This document shows, piece by piece, positions 14,729 to 14,781 of a DNA stretch of 14,781 nucleotides; within the stretch, counting starts at the first letter, position 1, and every line of letters begins with the position of its first letter. The notes beneath the pieces are model-generated. The model was given only the letters and a program-made list of their open reading frames with translations, made no database searches and was not told the DNA's origin. Source of the DNA: Methylococcaceae bacterium NSP1-2 (GTDB lineage Bacteria > Pseudomonadota > Gammaproteobacteria > Methylococcales > Methylomonadaceae); assembly GCA_002256685.1 (NCBI GenBank), contig NQJH01000011.1, positions 1 to 14,781 of the forward strand, written 5' to 3'. Both the position numbers and the translations under genes were made by a program.

Positions 14729-14781
14729 CCCTATCGATTTTCCTGTTAAAGTGAATGTAAATGCCTGCATAGCAGATAAAG
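14718..14781 (+). CDS. Ferredoxin-like protein, N-terminal fragment
   Basis: The window ends after 21 codons (MSFSPIDFPVKVNVNACIADK). The start has a strong AAGGAG at 14705-14710, 7 nt from the ATG, and lies inside the end of the flavoprotein gene, overlapping it by 11 nt, so translation is probably coupled. VNVNACIADK fits the first strand and first cysteine (residue 17) of a small 4Fe-4S ferredoxin of the kind that partners AprA-like flavoproteins as an electron carrier. Only one cysteine is visible, so the cluster type cannot be confirmed here. Confidence 0.6.
   Translation, partial: MSFSPIDFPVKVNVNACIADK

Noticed and set aside
1..14781. CRISPR arrays, insertion sequences, phage or integrase genes
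   Set aside because: I saw no spaced direct repeats, transposase motifs or terminal inverted repeats in the window.

Overview
The window looks like a chromosomal segment of a gammaproteobacterial RuMP-pathway methylotroph, most likely a type I methanotroph (Methylococcales). This assignment is an inference. It rests on an adjacent hexulose-6-phosphate synthase / 6-phospho-3-hexuloisomerase / transketolase set, which is the formaldehyde-fixing arm of the ribulose monophosphate cycle, and on moderately AT-rich, gamma-proteobacterium-like genes. The SsuE, SsuD, SsuC and SsuB proteins closely resemble their E. coli counterparts as I remember them.

Layout. Positions 1-111 are non-coding. Positions 112-3440 (minus strand) hold a C1-assimilation operon read hps -> hxlB (phi) -> tkt; a 10-nt gap joins the first two genes and a 136-nt gap with a hairpin precedes tkt. 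Positions 3441-4034 are a long, mostly non-coding leader and spacer with nested inverted repeats. Positions 4035-4916 (minus) encode a fructosamine kinase-family protein. Positions 4917-5259 are an AT-rich divergent promoter region.

From 5260 to the right edge everything is on the plus strand with short gaps, consistent with one long sulfur-acquisition operon. It runs: outer-membrane beta-barrel protein, ssuE, ssuA, ssuD, ssuC, ssuB (the same ssuEADCB order as E. coli), a DszC/SfnB-type flavin-dependent monooxygenase (acyl-CoA dehydrogenase fold), a disrupted amidohydrolase-2 gene, a fumarate reductase / APS reductase alpha-like flavoprotein, and the first 21 codons of a probable ferredoxin that overlaps the flavoprotein gene by 11 nt.

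How the genes may work together. The barrel could admit organosulfonates through the outer membrane. SsuA/SsuC/SsuB would import them, SsuE would supply FMNH2, and SsuD would cleave the C-S bond to sulfite plus an aldehyde. The DszC/SfnB-like enzyme could oxidise a further organosulfur substrate upstream of SsuD. The roles of the amidohydrolase and of the AprA-like flavoprotein/ferredoxin pair are not established; their co-location with a desulfonation system is the most interesting part of the window. The amidohydrolase is broken as written: about 20 codons around the expected HGGWPYV block are missing and the reading frame shifts, either by true deletion or by assembly error.
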